64,000 nt of DNA, from the NCBI RefSeq assembly GCF_003344965.1, contig NZ_CP031194.1:7998001-8062000 (forward strand). Direction: 5' to 3'. Made by a program: the position numbers and the translations under genes. The notes below the pieces were generated by a model. It was given only the letters and a program-made list of their open reading frames with translations. It was not told the origin of the DNA and ran no database searches. Shown piece after piece: positions 7,669-17,120 of this stretch (position 1 is its first letter; every line of letters begins with the position of its first letter). This stretch comes from Streptomyces paludis. GTDB taxonomy: Bacteria; Actinomycetota; Actinomycetes; Streptomycetales; Streptomycetaceae.

Positions 7669-9527
7669 CGGGTTGTCTCCTTCGGAGTGGGTGCCCCGGC
7701 CGGGGGAGCGGGCTGGGGCGCGGGCGGGGCCGGTTCCGGCCGCGGGACGTCGGCCGGCGCGGCGTCCCCGAGATACGCCTCGATCACCTCGGGCGCGGCG
7801 ACCACCTCCGCCGGTGTGCCCTCCGCGATGACCACACCGCCGGAGAGCACCGTGACACGCTCGCACAGCGACATGACCAGGCCCATGTTGTGCTCGATCA
7901 GTACGACGGTGGTGCCGCCGTCCCGGATGGAGCGCACGATGCGGGCGAGTTCCTGGACCTCCTCGCCGTTCAGCCCGGCGGCCGGTTCGTCGAGGAGCAG
8001 CAGCCGGGGCCGGGAGGCCATGGCGCGGGCGATCTCGATGCGCCGCTGGATGCCGTACGGCAGGGAGCCCGGCGCGGCCTCCGCGAAGTCGGCGAGCCCG
8101 AACCGCTCCAGGAGTTCCTGGGCCTCCCGGCGCAGCGACCGCTCCCGGCGTACGACACCGGGCTGCCACACCGCGTACTGCCAGAGGGAGTGGGTCCGGG
8201 TGCGGTCGAGCGCGACGAGGATGTTCTCCCGGACGGTCAGCCGGCCGAACAGCCGCAGGTTCTGGAAGGTGCGGGCCATGCCGAGGAGGGAGAGCGTGTA
8301 CGGACGGGCGGTGGTGGTGGCCCGGCCGCCGAACCGCACCTGACCCGAGGTGGCCCGGTAGAAGCCGCTGATCACGTTGAACAGGGTGGTCTTGCCGGAG
8401 CCGTTGGGCCCGACGATGCCGCGGATCTCGCCGGGGCGGACCGTGAGGGAGACCTCGTCCAGGGCGCGCAGCCCGCGGAAGTCCTGGGTGACGGACCGGA
8501 TGTCGAGGAGCGGACCGTGCCCGTCGTCGGGCGCCTTGACCACGTCGTACGGCCGGAAGGGACGCAGCCGGGCACGGTCCTCGGCGTCGCCGCGTCGCCT
8601 CCGGCGCGTGAACTCCCTTACGCGGGAGGGGATTCCGGCGAGACCGGTCGGCGCGAAGACGACCATGAGGACGACCACCACGCCGTAACCGAGCTGTGCG
8701 TACGTCGAGAAGTCGGAGAGCCACTCGCGGATCAGTGTCAGTCCCACCGCGCCGACCACACAGCCGACGAGGGAGCGCCGGCCGCCGATGATGACCATGG
8801 CGAGCAGGAGGAACATATTGCCGATGGAGAAGGTCTCCGGGGCGACATAGCGGATGAGGCCCGCGTACAGCACTCCGGCCAGGCCCCCGTACAGGCTGGC
8901 GAGCAGGAACGCGGTCATGCGCAGCAGCGGGATCTCCGCGCCCATCGCGCCCGCGGCCAGCGAGTCGTCGCGCATCGCGCGCAGCCGCCGCCCGAGCGAG
9001 GTGCGGACGACGAAGAGCCCGAAGCCGAGGCCGACCGCGCAGACCGTCAACTCCAGGTAGTAGTAGAGGTATTCGCTGGAGAGATCGACGCCGGGCAGGC
9101 TGGGCAGCGGGATTCCGGAGATACCGTCGGCGCCCCCGGTGACCGAGGCGTTGGTGATCCAGTTGATGAAGCCCAGCGCCAGCCCGAGTGTGACGATCCC
9201 CAGGTAGTGGGACTGCATACGCAGGGCCGGTATGCCGACGAACAGGCCGGTCACCAGGGTCGCGAGCAGCGCCAGCGCGGCTGCCGTCCAGAACCCGTGT
9301 CCGTAGCCGGTGGTCAGGATGGCGAGGGTGTACGCGCCGACGCCGAAGAACGCGACCTGGGCGAGATTGATCTGCCCGGAGATCCCCATGGCCAGGCCCA
9401 TGCCCATGGCCAGCAGGGCATATATGAGTGCGATGTTGACGACATGGATGGCGTAGCCGCCCAGGCCGTACGGCAGCAGCCAGGCGGCCACCGCCAGGAC
9501 CCCGATTCCTCCGGCACGGAACGTCAC
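7665..9527 (-). CDS. LivM-LivG fusion: ABC permease and ATP-binding protein in one polypeptide
   Basis: A 620-residue fusion. Residues 1 to about 290 form a LivM-type permease with many membrane helices and the motifs GMGLAMGISGQINLAQ and MRDDSLAAGAMG. After a basic linker, residues ~340-600 form a LivG-type ATPase with Walker A GPNGSGKTT near 370, PYGIQRRIEIARAMA in place of the canonical LSGGQ (normal for LivG), and Walker B LLLLDEPAAGLN. A Pro/Ala-rich tail of about 40 residues follows. The GTG start overlaps the LivH stop. Fusing permease and ATPase ties them one to one; such fusions occur in actinobacterial LIV systems. Confidence 0.92.
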   Translation of the reverse strand: MTFRAGGIGVLAVAAWLLPYGLGGYAIHVVNIALIYALLAMGMGLAMGISGQINLAQVAFFGVGAYTLAILTTGYGHGFWTAAALALLATLVTGLFVGIPALRMQSHYLGIVTLGLALGFINWITNASVTGGADGISGIPLPSLPGVDLSSEYLYYYLELTVCAVGLGFGLFVVRTSLGRRLRAMRDDSLAAGAMGAEIPLLRMTAFLLASLYGGLAGVLYAGLIRYVAPETFSIGNMFLLLAMVIIGGRRSLVGCVVGAVGLTLIREWLSDFSTYAQLGYGVVVVLMVVFAPTGLAGIPSRVREFTRRRRRGDAEDRARLRPFRPYDVVKAPDDGHGPLLDIRSVTQDFRGLRALDEVSLTVRPGEIRGIVGPNGSGKTTLFNVISGFYRATSGQVRFGGRATTTARPYTLSLLGMARTFQNLRLFGRLTVRENILVALDRTRTHSLWQYAVWQPGVVRRERSLRREAQELLERFGLADFAEAAPGSLPYGIQRRIEIARAMASRPRLLLLDEPAAGLNGEEVQELARIVRSIRDGGTTVVLIEHNMGLVMSLCERVTVLSGGVVIAEGTPAEVVAAPEVIEAYLGDAAPADVPRPEPAPPAPQPAPPAGAPTPKETTR

Positions 9528-10393
9528 GCGCGGCTCACCGTCCTCTCCCCGAAGACGCCCGTCGGGCGGATCATGATGGCGGCGGTGAAGACCAGGAAGG
9601 TCACGAGCACCGAGTAGCCCTGGAAGTGGCCGGCGGCGTAGGAGTCGAGGACACCGATCGCGAGCCCGCCGACGACCGCTCCGGGGATCGACCCGAAGCC
9701 GCCGAGCATCGCGGCGGCGAAGCCCTTGATACCGAGCGCGCCGCCGAGCGACGCGTCGACGTACAGCATCGGTCCGACGAGACCGCCGGCCAGGGCGGCG
9801 AGGCCCGCGCCGATCGAGAAGGCGAGGGCGTTGCTGCGGCCGACGTCGATACCGACGGCGGTGGCCGCCTCGTGGTCCATGGCGACGGCCTGCATGGCCG
9901 CGCCGCGCTTGGTGCGGGCGAGGAACCAGGCGAGGCCGAGCACGGCGAGGGCCGCGACGGCCATCACCAGCAGGTCGTACGTACGCACGCGGATCCCGAA
10001 CAGATCCAACGGGGCGGACGGGACGGGCGAGCGGACCGCCCGGCCGGTGGTGCCCCAGATCAGGATGGCGACAGCCTGGAGGACGATGCCGAAGCCGATC
10101 GTGCCGATCAGCATCAGATCGAAGTCCTTGTTCTCCAGAGGCCGCAGTACCCGCTCGATGACCAGGCCGATCGCGGCGGTGACCGCGATGGCGACCACCA
10201 TCGCGACGGCGAAGGGCAGCTTGGAGGTGAGATAGAAGGTGGAGGCCGCGTAGGCGCCGATCATGGCGATGTCGGCGTGGGCGAAGTTGACCAGGCCCAT
10301 GGTGCGGTAGACCAGCGAGAACCCCATGGCGACCAGGGCGTAGACCGCCCCGAGGCTCAGGCCCCCGACAAGTGTTTGCAGTGTCTCTTGCAC
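9524..10393 (-). CDS. LivH-type ABC transporter permease
   Basis: A 289-residue inner-membrane permease of the LIV family starting MQETLQTLVGGLSLG, a typical LivH beginning, with GFSLVYRTMGLVNFAHADIAMIG and repeated hydrophobic helices. It pairs with the LivM half of the downstream fusion to form the channel. It lies 17 bases after the binding-protein gene and overlaps the next gene by four bases, so it belongs to the same operon. Confidence 0.92.
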   Translation of the reverse strand: MQETLQTLVGGLSLGAVYALVAMGFSLVYRTMGLVNFAHADIAMIGAYAASTFYLTSKLPFAVAMVVAIAVTAAIGLVIERVLRPLENKDFDLMLIGTIGFGIVLQAVAILIWGTTGRAVRSPVPSAPLDLFGIRVRTYDLLVMAVAALAVLGLAWFLARTKRGAAMQAVAMDHEAATAVGIDVGRSNALAFSIGAGLAALAGGLVGPMLYVDASLGGALGIKGFAAAMLGGFGSIPGAVVGGLAIGVLDSYAAGHFQGYSVLVTFLVFTAAIMIRPTGVFGERTVSRA

Positions 10394-10410
10394 GTCGGCG
10401 CTCCTCGGGC

Positions 10411-11580
10411 CTACTGCTGCGGGACGAGCTTGCCGTCGCGGATGACACCGATGGTGGTCCTGGTGATGCCGACTCCCGTCCCGTCGAACCGGAAGTCACC
10501 CAGCAGGCCCTGGTAGCGGGTGGCGCGGATGGCGTCCGCGAGTTCCTCGCCGACCGCGCCCTTGCTGGTCTCCAGCGCGCTCAGCAGGATGTTCGCCCCG
10601 TCGTACGCCTTGGCACCGTGCATCTCCGCCTCCTCGCCGTAGGCGGCCAGGTACGCGGCGGCGAACTTCTTCGAGGCGTCACTGACGTCATTGCTGAGAT
10701 AGGGGGAGCTGACGATGGTGCCCTCGGCGGCTTCCTTGCCCGCCGTGTCGATGAAGACGGGGGTGCCCTGCGGCGCGGCGCCCGCGAAGGGCGCGGTGAT
10801 GCCCAGGTCCCGGGCCTGCTTGACGATCAGCCCGGCCTCGACCTCCTCCGAGCCGATGAAGATGACCTCGGGCTTCGTCGAGCGGATCTTCGTCAGCGCG
10901 GCGCTGAACTCCTTCTGGTCGGTGGTGACCACCTGGTCGGTGGCCGGGGTCACCCCGAGCCCCTTGACGGAGGTGAGGAACGCGTCGTGCTCGCCCTTCC
11001 CGAAGGAGCCGTTGTTCGTGATCATGGCGATCTTCCGGTACCCCTTGTCCGTCACCAGGTGCTGGGCGAGCGTGGTGTCGTAGGTGGTGCTGGTCGGCCC
11101 GTTGAGGAAGAGGTACGGGCTCTTCAGCGCGACCAGGCCGTCGGACTGGCCGGAGGTGATGTTGGGGATCTTCGCCTGCTGGAGCACCGGCCCCATGGCG
11201 ATGGTCACCGCGCTCTCCGCCGTGCCGATCATGGCGACGTACTTCTCGCTGACCAGCCTGCGGGCGATATTGGTCCCGGTGGTCGGGTCGCCCTGGTCGT
11301 CGAAGAGCTTCAGCTGGACGGTGCGGCCGTCGATGCCGCCCTTCTTGTTCCACTCGTCGACGGCGAGCCTGGCACCCTTGTACTCCCAGTCGCCCAGTGA
11401 ACTGAGCTGTCCGCTCTGCGCGTTGACGACGGCGACCTTGATGGGACCGGACGACGCCCCGGTGTTGTCGGCCGATTCGCCGGGCGCGCCGCACGCGGTG
11501 AGGGCGGCGGCCAGCACGGCGGCGGCGCACACGGCGGCCCGGGTGGTGGTGGGTGGTCGTGGGGTGCTGCTGCGGGTCAT
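10411..11580 (-). CDS. LIV-type substrate-binding lipoprotein
   Basis: A 389-residue extracytoplasmic binding protein. The signal sequence ends in the lipobox LTAC with the lipidated cysteine at residue 30. The periplasmic-binding fold of the Leu/Ile/Val family follows, with VAVVNAQSGQLSSLGDWEYKG, SPYLFLNGPTS and IFIGSEEVEAG. It captures the substrate for the LivH/LivMG/LivF importer encoded next. The ATG at 11580 was chosen because it is followed at once by the signal peptide and preceded by GAGG. It sits 46 bases after the ThDP-enzyme gene, suggesting that uptake and catabolism are made together. Confidence 0.92.
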   Translation of the reverse strand: MTRSSTPRPPTTTRAAVCAAAVLAAALTACGAPGESADNTGASSGPIKVAVVNAQSGQLSSLGDWEYKGARLAVDEWNKKGGIDGRTVQLKLFDDQGDPTTGTNIARRLVSEKYVAMIGTAESAVTIAMGPVLQQAKIPNITSGQSDGLVALKSPYLFLNGPTSTTYDTTLAQHLVTDKGYRKIAMITNNGSFGKGEHDAFLTSVKGLGVTPATDQVVTTDQKEFSAALTKIRSTKPEVIFIGSEEVEAGLIVKQARDLGITAPFAGAAPQGTPVFIDTAGKEAAEGTIVSSPYLSNDVSDASKKFAAAYLAAYGEEAEMHGAKAYDGANILLSALETSKGAVGEELADAIRATRYQGLLGDFRFDGTGVGITRTTIGVIRDGKLVPQQ

Positions 11581-11626
11581 GAGGTCACCTCGTTGTGAGC
11601 GGGACGGGAAGCTGCGGGGGAGCGGG

Positions 11627-13381
11627 TCAGTCGGCGAAGGACCCGCGGAAGATGTCCTTGATGTTCCAGTGGCCCGGTGTCGGCACGGGTTCGTTGACCA
11701 TCGGTACGTCGATGACGGCGGGCCTGCGCCGCGCGATCGCGTCGGTGAGCGCCTTGGCGAGGCCGGCGGGCGCGGTGACGGAGTGTCCGTCGGCGCCGCA
11801 GGACCGGCCGAGGAGTGCGAAGTCCGGGCTGTAGGGCCGTCCTTCGGCATCCGTGAACGCGCAGCCGTAGGACCGGCCGAACGACGAGAGCTGGAGGTCG
11901 GCGATGGTGCCGTGGGCCCGGTTGTTCATCACCACGAAGATGACGGGCAGACCCTGTTCGACGGCCATCGGCACCGCGGGCAGCTGTGCGCTCATCCCGC
12001 CGTCGCCGATCAGCGCGACCACCACGCGGTCCGGCCGGGCCAGCTGTACGCCCACCGCGGCGGCGGGTCCGAAGCCCATGGTCGAGGCCCCGCCGGGGGT
12101 GATTAAGCGCCCGCCGTCGGGGAGTTCGTAGCACTGGGCGACACCGTTCTTGTTCCAGCCGACGTCCGTGACGAGCACCGCGTCGTCGGGCAGCGCGGCC
12201 CGCAGATCGGCGAGGATGCGCTGGGGCCGCAGCGGGAAGTCGTCGCCGCGGCCGTCCTCGCGGGCGGTGTCGAAGACGGCCCGCCGGGCGGTGGCGATGG
12301 TGTCGCGCAGCCCGGCCCGGCGCAGCGGCTCCGGCCTGGCGGCCCGTACGGCCTCGCCGATGGCCCGTACCGCGTCCCCGGCATCCGCGACGGCACCGAT
12401 CGCGACCGGGTAGTTGCGGCCGATCTCCGCCGGATCGATGTCGATCTGGATCAGCTCGCTGGGCGGGCTGTGCCGGTCACCGAAGGTCCAGGTGTACGCC
12501 GGGTCCCACGAGCTGGCGTCGGTCTCCGCGAACCGGGTGGCCAGCGCGAGGACCACGTCGGCGCCCCTGGTGTGGGCGTGGGTGGTCTCCAGGCCCCAGA
12601 AGCCGGGCATGCCGAGCAGCAGGGGGTGGCTGTCGGGCAGGGTGCCCTTGCCCATCAGCGAGTGCGCGAGCGGGATGTCGAGGTGCTCGGCGAGCGCCGA
12701 CAGGGCCTGGCGGGCGGCCGGTTCACGCAGTCCGCCGCCGAAGTAGATCAGCGGGCGTTCGGCGGTCAGCAGCGACTGGGCGATGCGCTCGGCCGTGTCC
12801 CGGTCGAGCCCCGGGAGCGCGGCGCCGCCGGGCAGCGGGTACGCGTCGGCGTACTCCTCCACCTGCCGGTTGAACAGGTCCATCGGGACGTTGACGAGCA
12901 CCGCCCCCGGCCGCCCCGAGGTCGCGGTCCAGAACGCGCGTTCCGTCGTACGGGCCAGATCCTGGACGCGGTGGACATTCCAGGCCCTCTTGGTGAACGG
13001 CCGGTAGATGGCGGTCTGGTCGGCGTCCGCGTGGAGATTGACCTCCTGGTGCGGGTGGCGGCCGGCGTAGTAGGAGGGGATGTCGCCGGAGATGACGATC
13101 AGCGGGATGGAGTCGAGGGCGGCGGTGGCCACTCCGGTGACCGCGTTCATCATGCCGGGGCCGACATGGGTGAGCAGGACACCGGGCTTTCCGGAGGCGC
13201 GGGCGTAGCCGTCGGCGGCGTGCGCGGCGGTCTGCTCGTGGCGGGCGATCACGAACTCGATCGGGCTGGGGCCGAGCGCGTCCAGCAGGGCGATGTTGGT
13301 GTGGCCGCAGGTGCCGAAGACGTACTCGACGCCGTACGACTCCAGCTGGCCGACCAGGGCCTCGGCGGCGGTCACGGTCAT
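11627..13381 (-). CDS. Thiamin-diphosphate enzyme, acetolactate-synthase-like (probable 2-keto acid decarboxylase or carboligase)
   Basis: A 584-residue ThDP enzyme with the three usual domains: N-terminal Pyr domain with the catalytic glutamate in RHEQTAAHAADGYARASGKPG (E49), a central domain, and the C-terminal PP domain with the ThDP motif GDGG near 457 and NN about 25 residues on. It is as long as acetolactate synthase large subunits, but no small regulatory subunit is nearby, and it sits in a catabolic operon with an aldehyde dehydrogenase. That context favours decarboxylating a 2-keto acid to an aldehyde, or condensing two such units, rather than branched-chain biosynthesis. The ATG overlaps the stop of the dehydrogenase gene (ATGA). 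Confidence 0.85.
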   Translation of the reverse strand: MTVTAAEALVGQLESYGVEYVFGTCGHTNIALLDALGPSPIEFVIARHEQTAAHAADGYARASGKPGVLLTHVGPGMMNAVTGVATAALDSIPLIVISGDIPSYYAGRHPHQEVNLHADADQTAIYRPFTKRAWNVHRVQDLARTTERAFWTATSGRPGAVLVNVPMDLFNRQVEEYADAYPLPGGAALPGLDRDTAERIAQSLLTAERPLIYFGGGLREPAARQALSALAEHLDIPLAHSLMGKGTLPDSHPLLLGMPGFWGLETTHAHTRGADVVLALATRFAETDASSWDPAYTWTFGDRHSPPSELIQIDIDPAEIGRNYPVAIGAVADAGDAVRAIGEAVRAARPEPLRRAGLRDTIATARRAVFDTAREDGRGDDFPLRPQRILADLRAALPDDAVLVTDVGWNKNGVAQCYELPDGGRLITPGGASTMGFGPAAAVGVQLARPDRVVVALIGDGGMSAQLPAVPMAVEQGLPVIFVVMNNRAHGTIADLQLSSFGRSYGCAFTDAEGRPYSPDFALLGRSCGADGHSVTAPAGLAKALTDAIARRRPAVIDVPMVNEPVPTPGHWNIKDIFRGSFAD

Positions 13382-14913
13382 ACGTCGGTCTCCCGGTCGG
13401 TGAGGGGTGCGTTGACGGCGGTGGTGTCGAGGGCGGTGGTGTCGCCCCAGACGGACAGGCCGCGCAGTAGGAGGGTCTTGACGACCGTGTAGTCGTCGAT
13501 CATCGAGCGGGGGGTCTCCCGGCCGAAGCCGGAGTCCTTCACCCCGCCGAACGGCACATGGTCGAGGCGGTAGTTGGAGCTGCCGCCGGCGATCAGCGCG
13601 CCGGTATCCAGTTCGCGCCAGGCGGTGATGATCCGGCCCATGTCACGGGTGAACAGCCCGGCCTGCAGCCCGTAGGGACTGGAGTTGCAGGTGTCGATGA
13701 CCGCGGCGAAGTCGTCGTACGGAAGCACCGCGACCAGCGCTCCGAAAACCTCGTGGACCACGACCGAGGCGTCCGGCGGGGGCTCCGCCACGACGGTGGG
13801 CCGTGCGGTGGCGCCGTCCCGGGTGCCGCCGCGCAGGACGCGGGCGCCGGCGGCGGCGGCCTCGGCCGACCAGCGGACCACACGTTCGGCGGCCTCCTCG
13901 TCGACCATCGCGCCCACATCGGTGGCCGGGTCGAGCGGGTCGCCGACCTTCAGGGTGTCGACGGCGGCGGTGAACGCGTCGAGGAAGGCGCCGTAGCGGG
14001 AGCGGTGGACATAGACGCGCTGGACGGAGACACAGCTCTGGCCGGAATTGCTGTATCCGGTGCGGGCACACTCCCTCGCGGCCTGCCCGATATCGGCGTC
14101 CTCGCAGACGATCGTGGCGGCGTTGCCGCCCAGTTCGAGGACCAGGCGCTTGGCCCCGGCGGCACGCGCGACGGCCCGGCCGGTCGCGGCGCTGCCGGTG
14201 AAGCTGATGACGGCCACTTCGTCGGCCGCGCACAGCAGCGCACCCACCTCGGCGCCGCCGTGCAGCAACTGCACCGCCTGCGGGGGCATGCCCGACTCCA
14301 GGAGCAGCGCCACGATCGCGGCTGTGGCGGCCGGTGCCTGCGGCGGAGCCTTGACGAGTGTGGTGTTGCCCGCGGCGAAAGAGGCGCCGAGCTTGTGCGC
14401 GAGCAGGTTCGCGGGCGCGTTGAAGGGGGTGATGGCGAGGGCCACCCCGGCCGGTGCGCGATAGGTGAAGGCGGTGTTGCCGACGCCGCGTGCCCAGCCC
14501 GCGACGGGCAGGGTCTCGCCGCCGATGTGGCGCGCCTCCGACGCGCACACCGCGAAGGTGTCCGCGACCCGGTCGATCTCGCCGAGTCCGTCCTTGGCCG
14601 GTTTGCCCAGCTCCAGGGCGAGAAGGCGGGCCAGCCCCTCGCGGTGGGCCGTCGCGGCGCGGGACGCCCGCTCCAGGATGTCGGCGCGCAGGGCGGGCGC
14701 GAGACCGCCCACCGTACGGGCCGAGGAGCGGGCGTAGGCGAGGGCGCGGGCCATCTCCTCGCCGGTCGCGGTGGACGTCCGGCTGACACCTCGCCGGAGA
14801 TACGGGCCGGTACGGATCACCGCCGGGCCGTCGCCACCCCACTGGCCGGCGATATGAGGAGGCGCTTCGGCCACGGTCGCGTCCAGGCCGGCCTTGAGAA
14901 GGGAATCGAGCAT
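13378..14913 (-). CDS. NAD(P)-dependent aldehyde dehydrogenase
   Basis: A 511-residue aldehyde dehydrogenase superfamily member. The catalytic cysteine lies in SNSGQSCVSVQR (near 292), the general-base glutamate in LVLELGGN (near 258), the coenzyme loop is SFTGSAATGR, and the late motif EVFGALVAVLPYDD is present. It oxidises an aldehyde to the acid, or to a CoA ester; the sequence alone does not say which. It is the first gene of the operon that continues into the ThDP enzyme and the importer, so it probably handles the aldehyde the ThDP enzyme releases. The ATG at 14913 has GGGAG at good spacing; the longer open frame upstream is not supported. Confidence 0.9.
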   Translation of the reverse strand: MLDSLLKAGLDATVAEAPPHIAGQWGGDGPAVIRTGPYLRRGVSRTSTATGEEMARALAYARSSARTVGGLAPALRADILERASRAATAHREGLARLLALELGKPAKDGLGEIDRVADTFAVCASEARHIGGETLPVAGWARGVGNTAFTYRAPAGVALAITPFNAPANLLAHKLGASFAAGNTTLVKAPPQAPAATAAIVALLLESGMPPQAVQLLHGGAEVGALLCAADEVAVISFTGSAATGRAVARAAGAKRLVLELGGNAATIVCEDADIGQAARECARTGYSNSGQSCVSVQRVYVHRSRYGAFLDAFTAAVDTLKVGDPLDPATDVGAMVDEEAAERVVRWSAEAAAAGARVLRGGTRDGATARPTVVAEPPPDASVVVHEVFGALVAVLPYDDFAAVIDTCNSSPYGLQAGLFTRDMGRIITAWRELDTGALIAGGSSNYRLDHVPFGGVKDSGFGRETPRSMIDDYTVVKTLLLRGLSVWGDTTALDTTAVNAPLTDRETDV

Positions 14914-15042
14914 CAGATCTCCCAGAAAACCGCTCAGTGGTACTGGTGGACTGCTCTGTGGGTCGGCGTGTAACGTACGGGCGCCAACTCGCGGTGACAA
15001 GAGGGCTGTTCGAGGAAGTTACGAAACGGATGGAGAAGGCAC

Positions 15043-15825
15043 GTGAGCGACACCGACCATGAGCGGGCGGCCGAGCCGGCCGGGGTGCGCAGTGTGCGCA
15101 GGGCTCTGGACATCCTGGGACTGCTGACCGAGGACCGGCCGACGGTCACCCTGAGGGAGATCGTCGATGCCACCGGCCTGGCCAAGACCACGGTGGTCCG
15201 GCTGGTGCAGACCCTGGAACAGAGCGGTCTGCTCTGGGACACCCCGGCCGGCTACACCGCGGGGCCCGGTCTGTGGCGCTGGGCCCATCTCGCGCACACC
15301 AGCTGGGAACTGCCCCGTGAGACACGCAAGTTGATGCGCGAGCTGGCGGAGGAGCAGCGGGAGACGGTCAACCTCTTCATGCTGCGCGGTCTGTCCCGCG
15401 TCTGTGTGGCCCAGCAGGAGAGCCCGCAGCCGCTGCGGCATGTCGTCCGGGTCGGCGACGAACTCCCGCTGTGGGCGGGCGCCTCGTCCAAGATCCTGCT
15501 GCGTACGGCATCGGACGGCCTGCTGCACCGGATCGCCGCGGGCTCCCCGCACGGCGAGGGGCATGCCCGGCAGCTGCGGGTGTGGGCGGACCTGGCGGCG
15601 GAGCGCGGTGTCGCGGTCAGCCGGGGCGAACGCGACGAGGGCCTCACAGCCGTCGCGGTCCCCGTCGTCGGCCGCGGCGGAGCCGTCGTCGCCTCGCTCT
15701 CGCTCAGCGGACCCAGCCACCGCTTCCCCGAGCCCACCGTCGAGCGGTTCGCCGCCGCGCTCACCGAAGTCGCCCGCCAGATGTCCGAGCAGGGTTTCGA
15801 CCACCCGCTCAGCCCGTCGAGATGA
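15043..15825 (+). CDS. IclR-family transcriptional regulator
   Basis: A 260-residue IclR protein with a winged helix-turn-helix at about 15-75 (SVRRALDILGLLTEDRP, then TLREIVDATGLAKTTVVRLVQTLEQ) and a C-terminal ligand-binding domain (SRVCVAQQE, LPLWAGASSKILL, VAVPVVGRGG). The GTG start has GGAGAAGG upstream. It is transcribed divergently from the aldehyde dehydrogenase operon and lies just ahead of the CoA-transferase and lyase genes, the usual place for a local regulator of an acid-catabolism cluster. No unambiguous operator was found in the 129-bp divergent gap. Confidence 0.92.
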   Translation: MSDTDHERAAEPAGVRSVRRALDILGLLTEDRPTVTLREIVDATGLAKTTVVRLVQTLEQSGLLWDTPAGYTAGPGLWRWAHLAHTSWELPRETRKLMRELAEEQRETVNLFMLRGLSRVCVAQQESPQPLRHVVRVGDELPLWAGASSKILLRTASDGLLHRIAAGSPHGEGHARQLRVWADLAAERGVAVSRGERDEGLTAVAVPVVGRGGAVVASLSLSGPSHRFPEPTVERFAAALTEVARQMSEQGFDHPLSPSR

Positions 15826-15917
15826 CCGCGCGTCGGAAGACACCGCGACATCCGCACAGACCGCACGAACGCCCAGGAAGCACGGAAGCCGTTGGAACCG
15901 CCAGAAGGAGCCGGTGC

Positions 15918-17120
15918 ATGCCCGAACGACCGCTCTCAGGAATCCGCGTACTCGACCTCACCAATGTGCTCGCGGGACCGTACTGCAGTTACCACCTCAT
16001 GCTCCTCGGCGCCGAGGTCGTCAAGGTCGAACAGCCGGGCAGAGGCGATCTCGCGCGGAGTCTCGGCCCTGATCCGGAGCTGAACAAGGCCGGTGTCGGC
16101 GCGTCGTTCCTCGCCCAGAACGCCGGCAAGAAATCACTCGTACTCGACCTCAAGGACCCCGGCGACCGGGCCGCCTTCGAGGAACTGGTGCGCGGCGCGG
16201 ACGTCCTGCTGGAGAACTTCCGGGCCGGGGTGCTGGCCCGGATGGGATACGGCGACGACCGGCTGGGCGAGCTGAACCCGGGCCTGGTCAGCTGTGCGAT
16301 CACCGGCTTCGGGCAGTCGGGGCCGATGAGCGCCGCACCCGCCTACGACCAGATCATCCAGGGTCTCTCGGGGATGATGAGCATCACCGGCACCACCGAC
16401 ACCGCCCCGCTGCGGGTGGGCTTCCCCGTGTGCGACTCGCTCGGCGGCCTCGGCGCGGCCCTCGCGATCAGCGCGGCCCTGCTGGGACGGGAGAGGACCG
16501 GCCACGGGGCCCGGCTGGACGTCTCCATGCTGGAGGTCTCCCTCTCCGCGATGGGCTGGGCCGTCTCCAACTACCTGGTCAGCGGGGTCGGTCCGGAACC
16601 GATGGGCGACCAGAACGCCACCGCCGCCCCGTCCGGGACCTTCGAGACCGCCGACGGGGGACTGAACATCGCGGCCAACCGGCAGGAGCAGTTCCGCACG
16701 CTCTGCCGTGTCGCCGGGCTGCCCCAGCTGATCGACGACCCGCGCTTCGCCGAACGCGAGGCCCGCAAACGGCACCGCGCGGAACTCAACACCGCGCTCA
16801 ACGCGGCGCTGCGCCGGCGGACCGCCCTGGAGTGGGAGACCACACTGTCCGCGGCCGGGGTCCCGGCGGCCCGCGTCCTGACGGTCCCCGAGGCCGTGGA
16901 ACTGGAGCAGCTGGCGCACCGCGGATTCTTCACCGACCTGCCCTATCCGGACGGCTCCGGTCGCACCCTGAGGGTCAGCGGCAACGGCGTCCTGGTCAAC
17001 GGCGAACCCCTCCCGCCGCAGGCCCCGCCGCCGCTGCTCGACCAGCACGGCGGGGAACGGGACCGGCTGATCGCACGCTGGCGGGCACACCGCCGTTCCA
17101 CCGAGGCCCAGGCATCATGA
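15918..17120 (+). CDS. CaiB/BaiF (class III) CoA-transferase
   Basis: A 400-residue formyl-CoA-transferase-type enzyme. The N-terminus GIRVLDLTNVLAGPYCSYHL, then GAEVVKVEQPGRGD, is diagnostic. The likely catalytic aspartate is in APAYDQIIQG (about residue 146), and the later GHGARLDVSMLE is also typical. Such enzymes move CoA between carboxylic acids and are used to activate itaconate, oxalate, carnitine and many aromatic or hydroxy acids. The ATG at 15918 has AAGGAG seven bases upstream. The stop overlaps the next start (ATGA), so this enzyme and the lyase are made together, and the transferase presumably forms the CoA ester that the lyase cleaves. Confidence 0.92.
   Translation: MPERPLSGIRVLDLTNVLAGPYCSYHLMLLGAEVVKVEQPGRGDLARSLGPDPELNKAGVGASFLAQNAGKKSLVLDLKDPGDRAAFEELVRGADVLLENFRAGVLARMGYGDDRLGELNPGLVSCAITGFGQSGPMSAAPAYDQIIQGLSGMMSITGTTDTAPLRVGFPVCDSLGGLGAALAISAALLGRERTGHGARLDVSMLEVSLSAMGWAVSNYLVSGVGPEPMGDQNATAAPSGTFETADGGLNIAANRQEQFRTLCRVAGLPQLIDDPRFAEREARKRHRAELNTALNAALRRRTALEWETTLSAAGVPAARVLTVPEAVELEQLAHRGFFTDLPYPDGSGRTLRVSGNGVLVNGEPLPPQAPPPLLDQHGGERDRLIARWRAHRRSTEAQAS

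Noticed and set aside
11627..13381. Calling the ThDP enzyme a biosynthetic acetolactate synthase
   Set aside because: No regulatory small subunit or ilv genes nearby, and it is embedded between a catabolic dehydrogenase and an importer.
14914..15042. Possible IclR operator near GTTCGAGG and CGAAAC
   Set aside because: The arms match too poorly for a confident dyad, so no site was listed.
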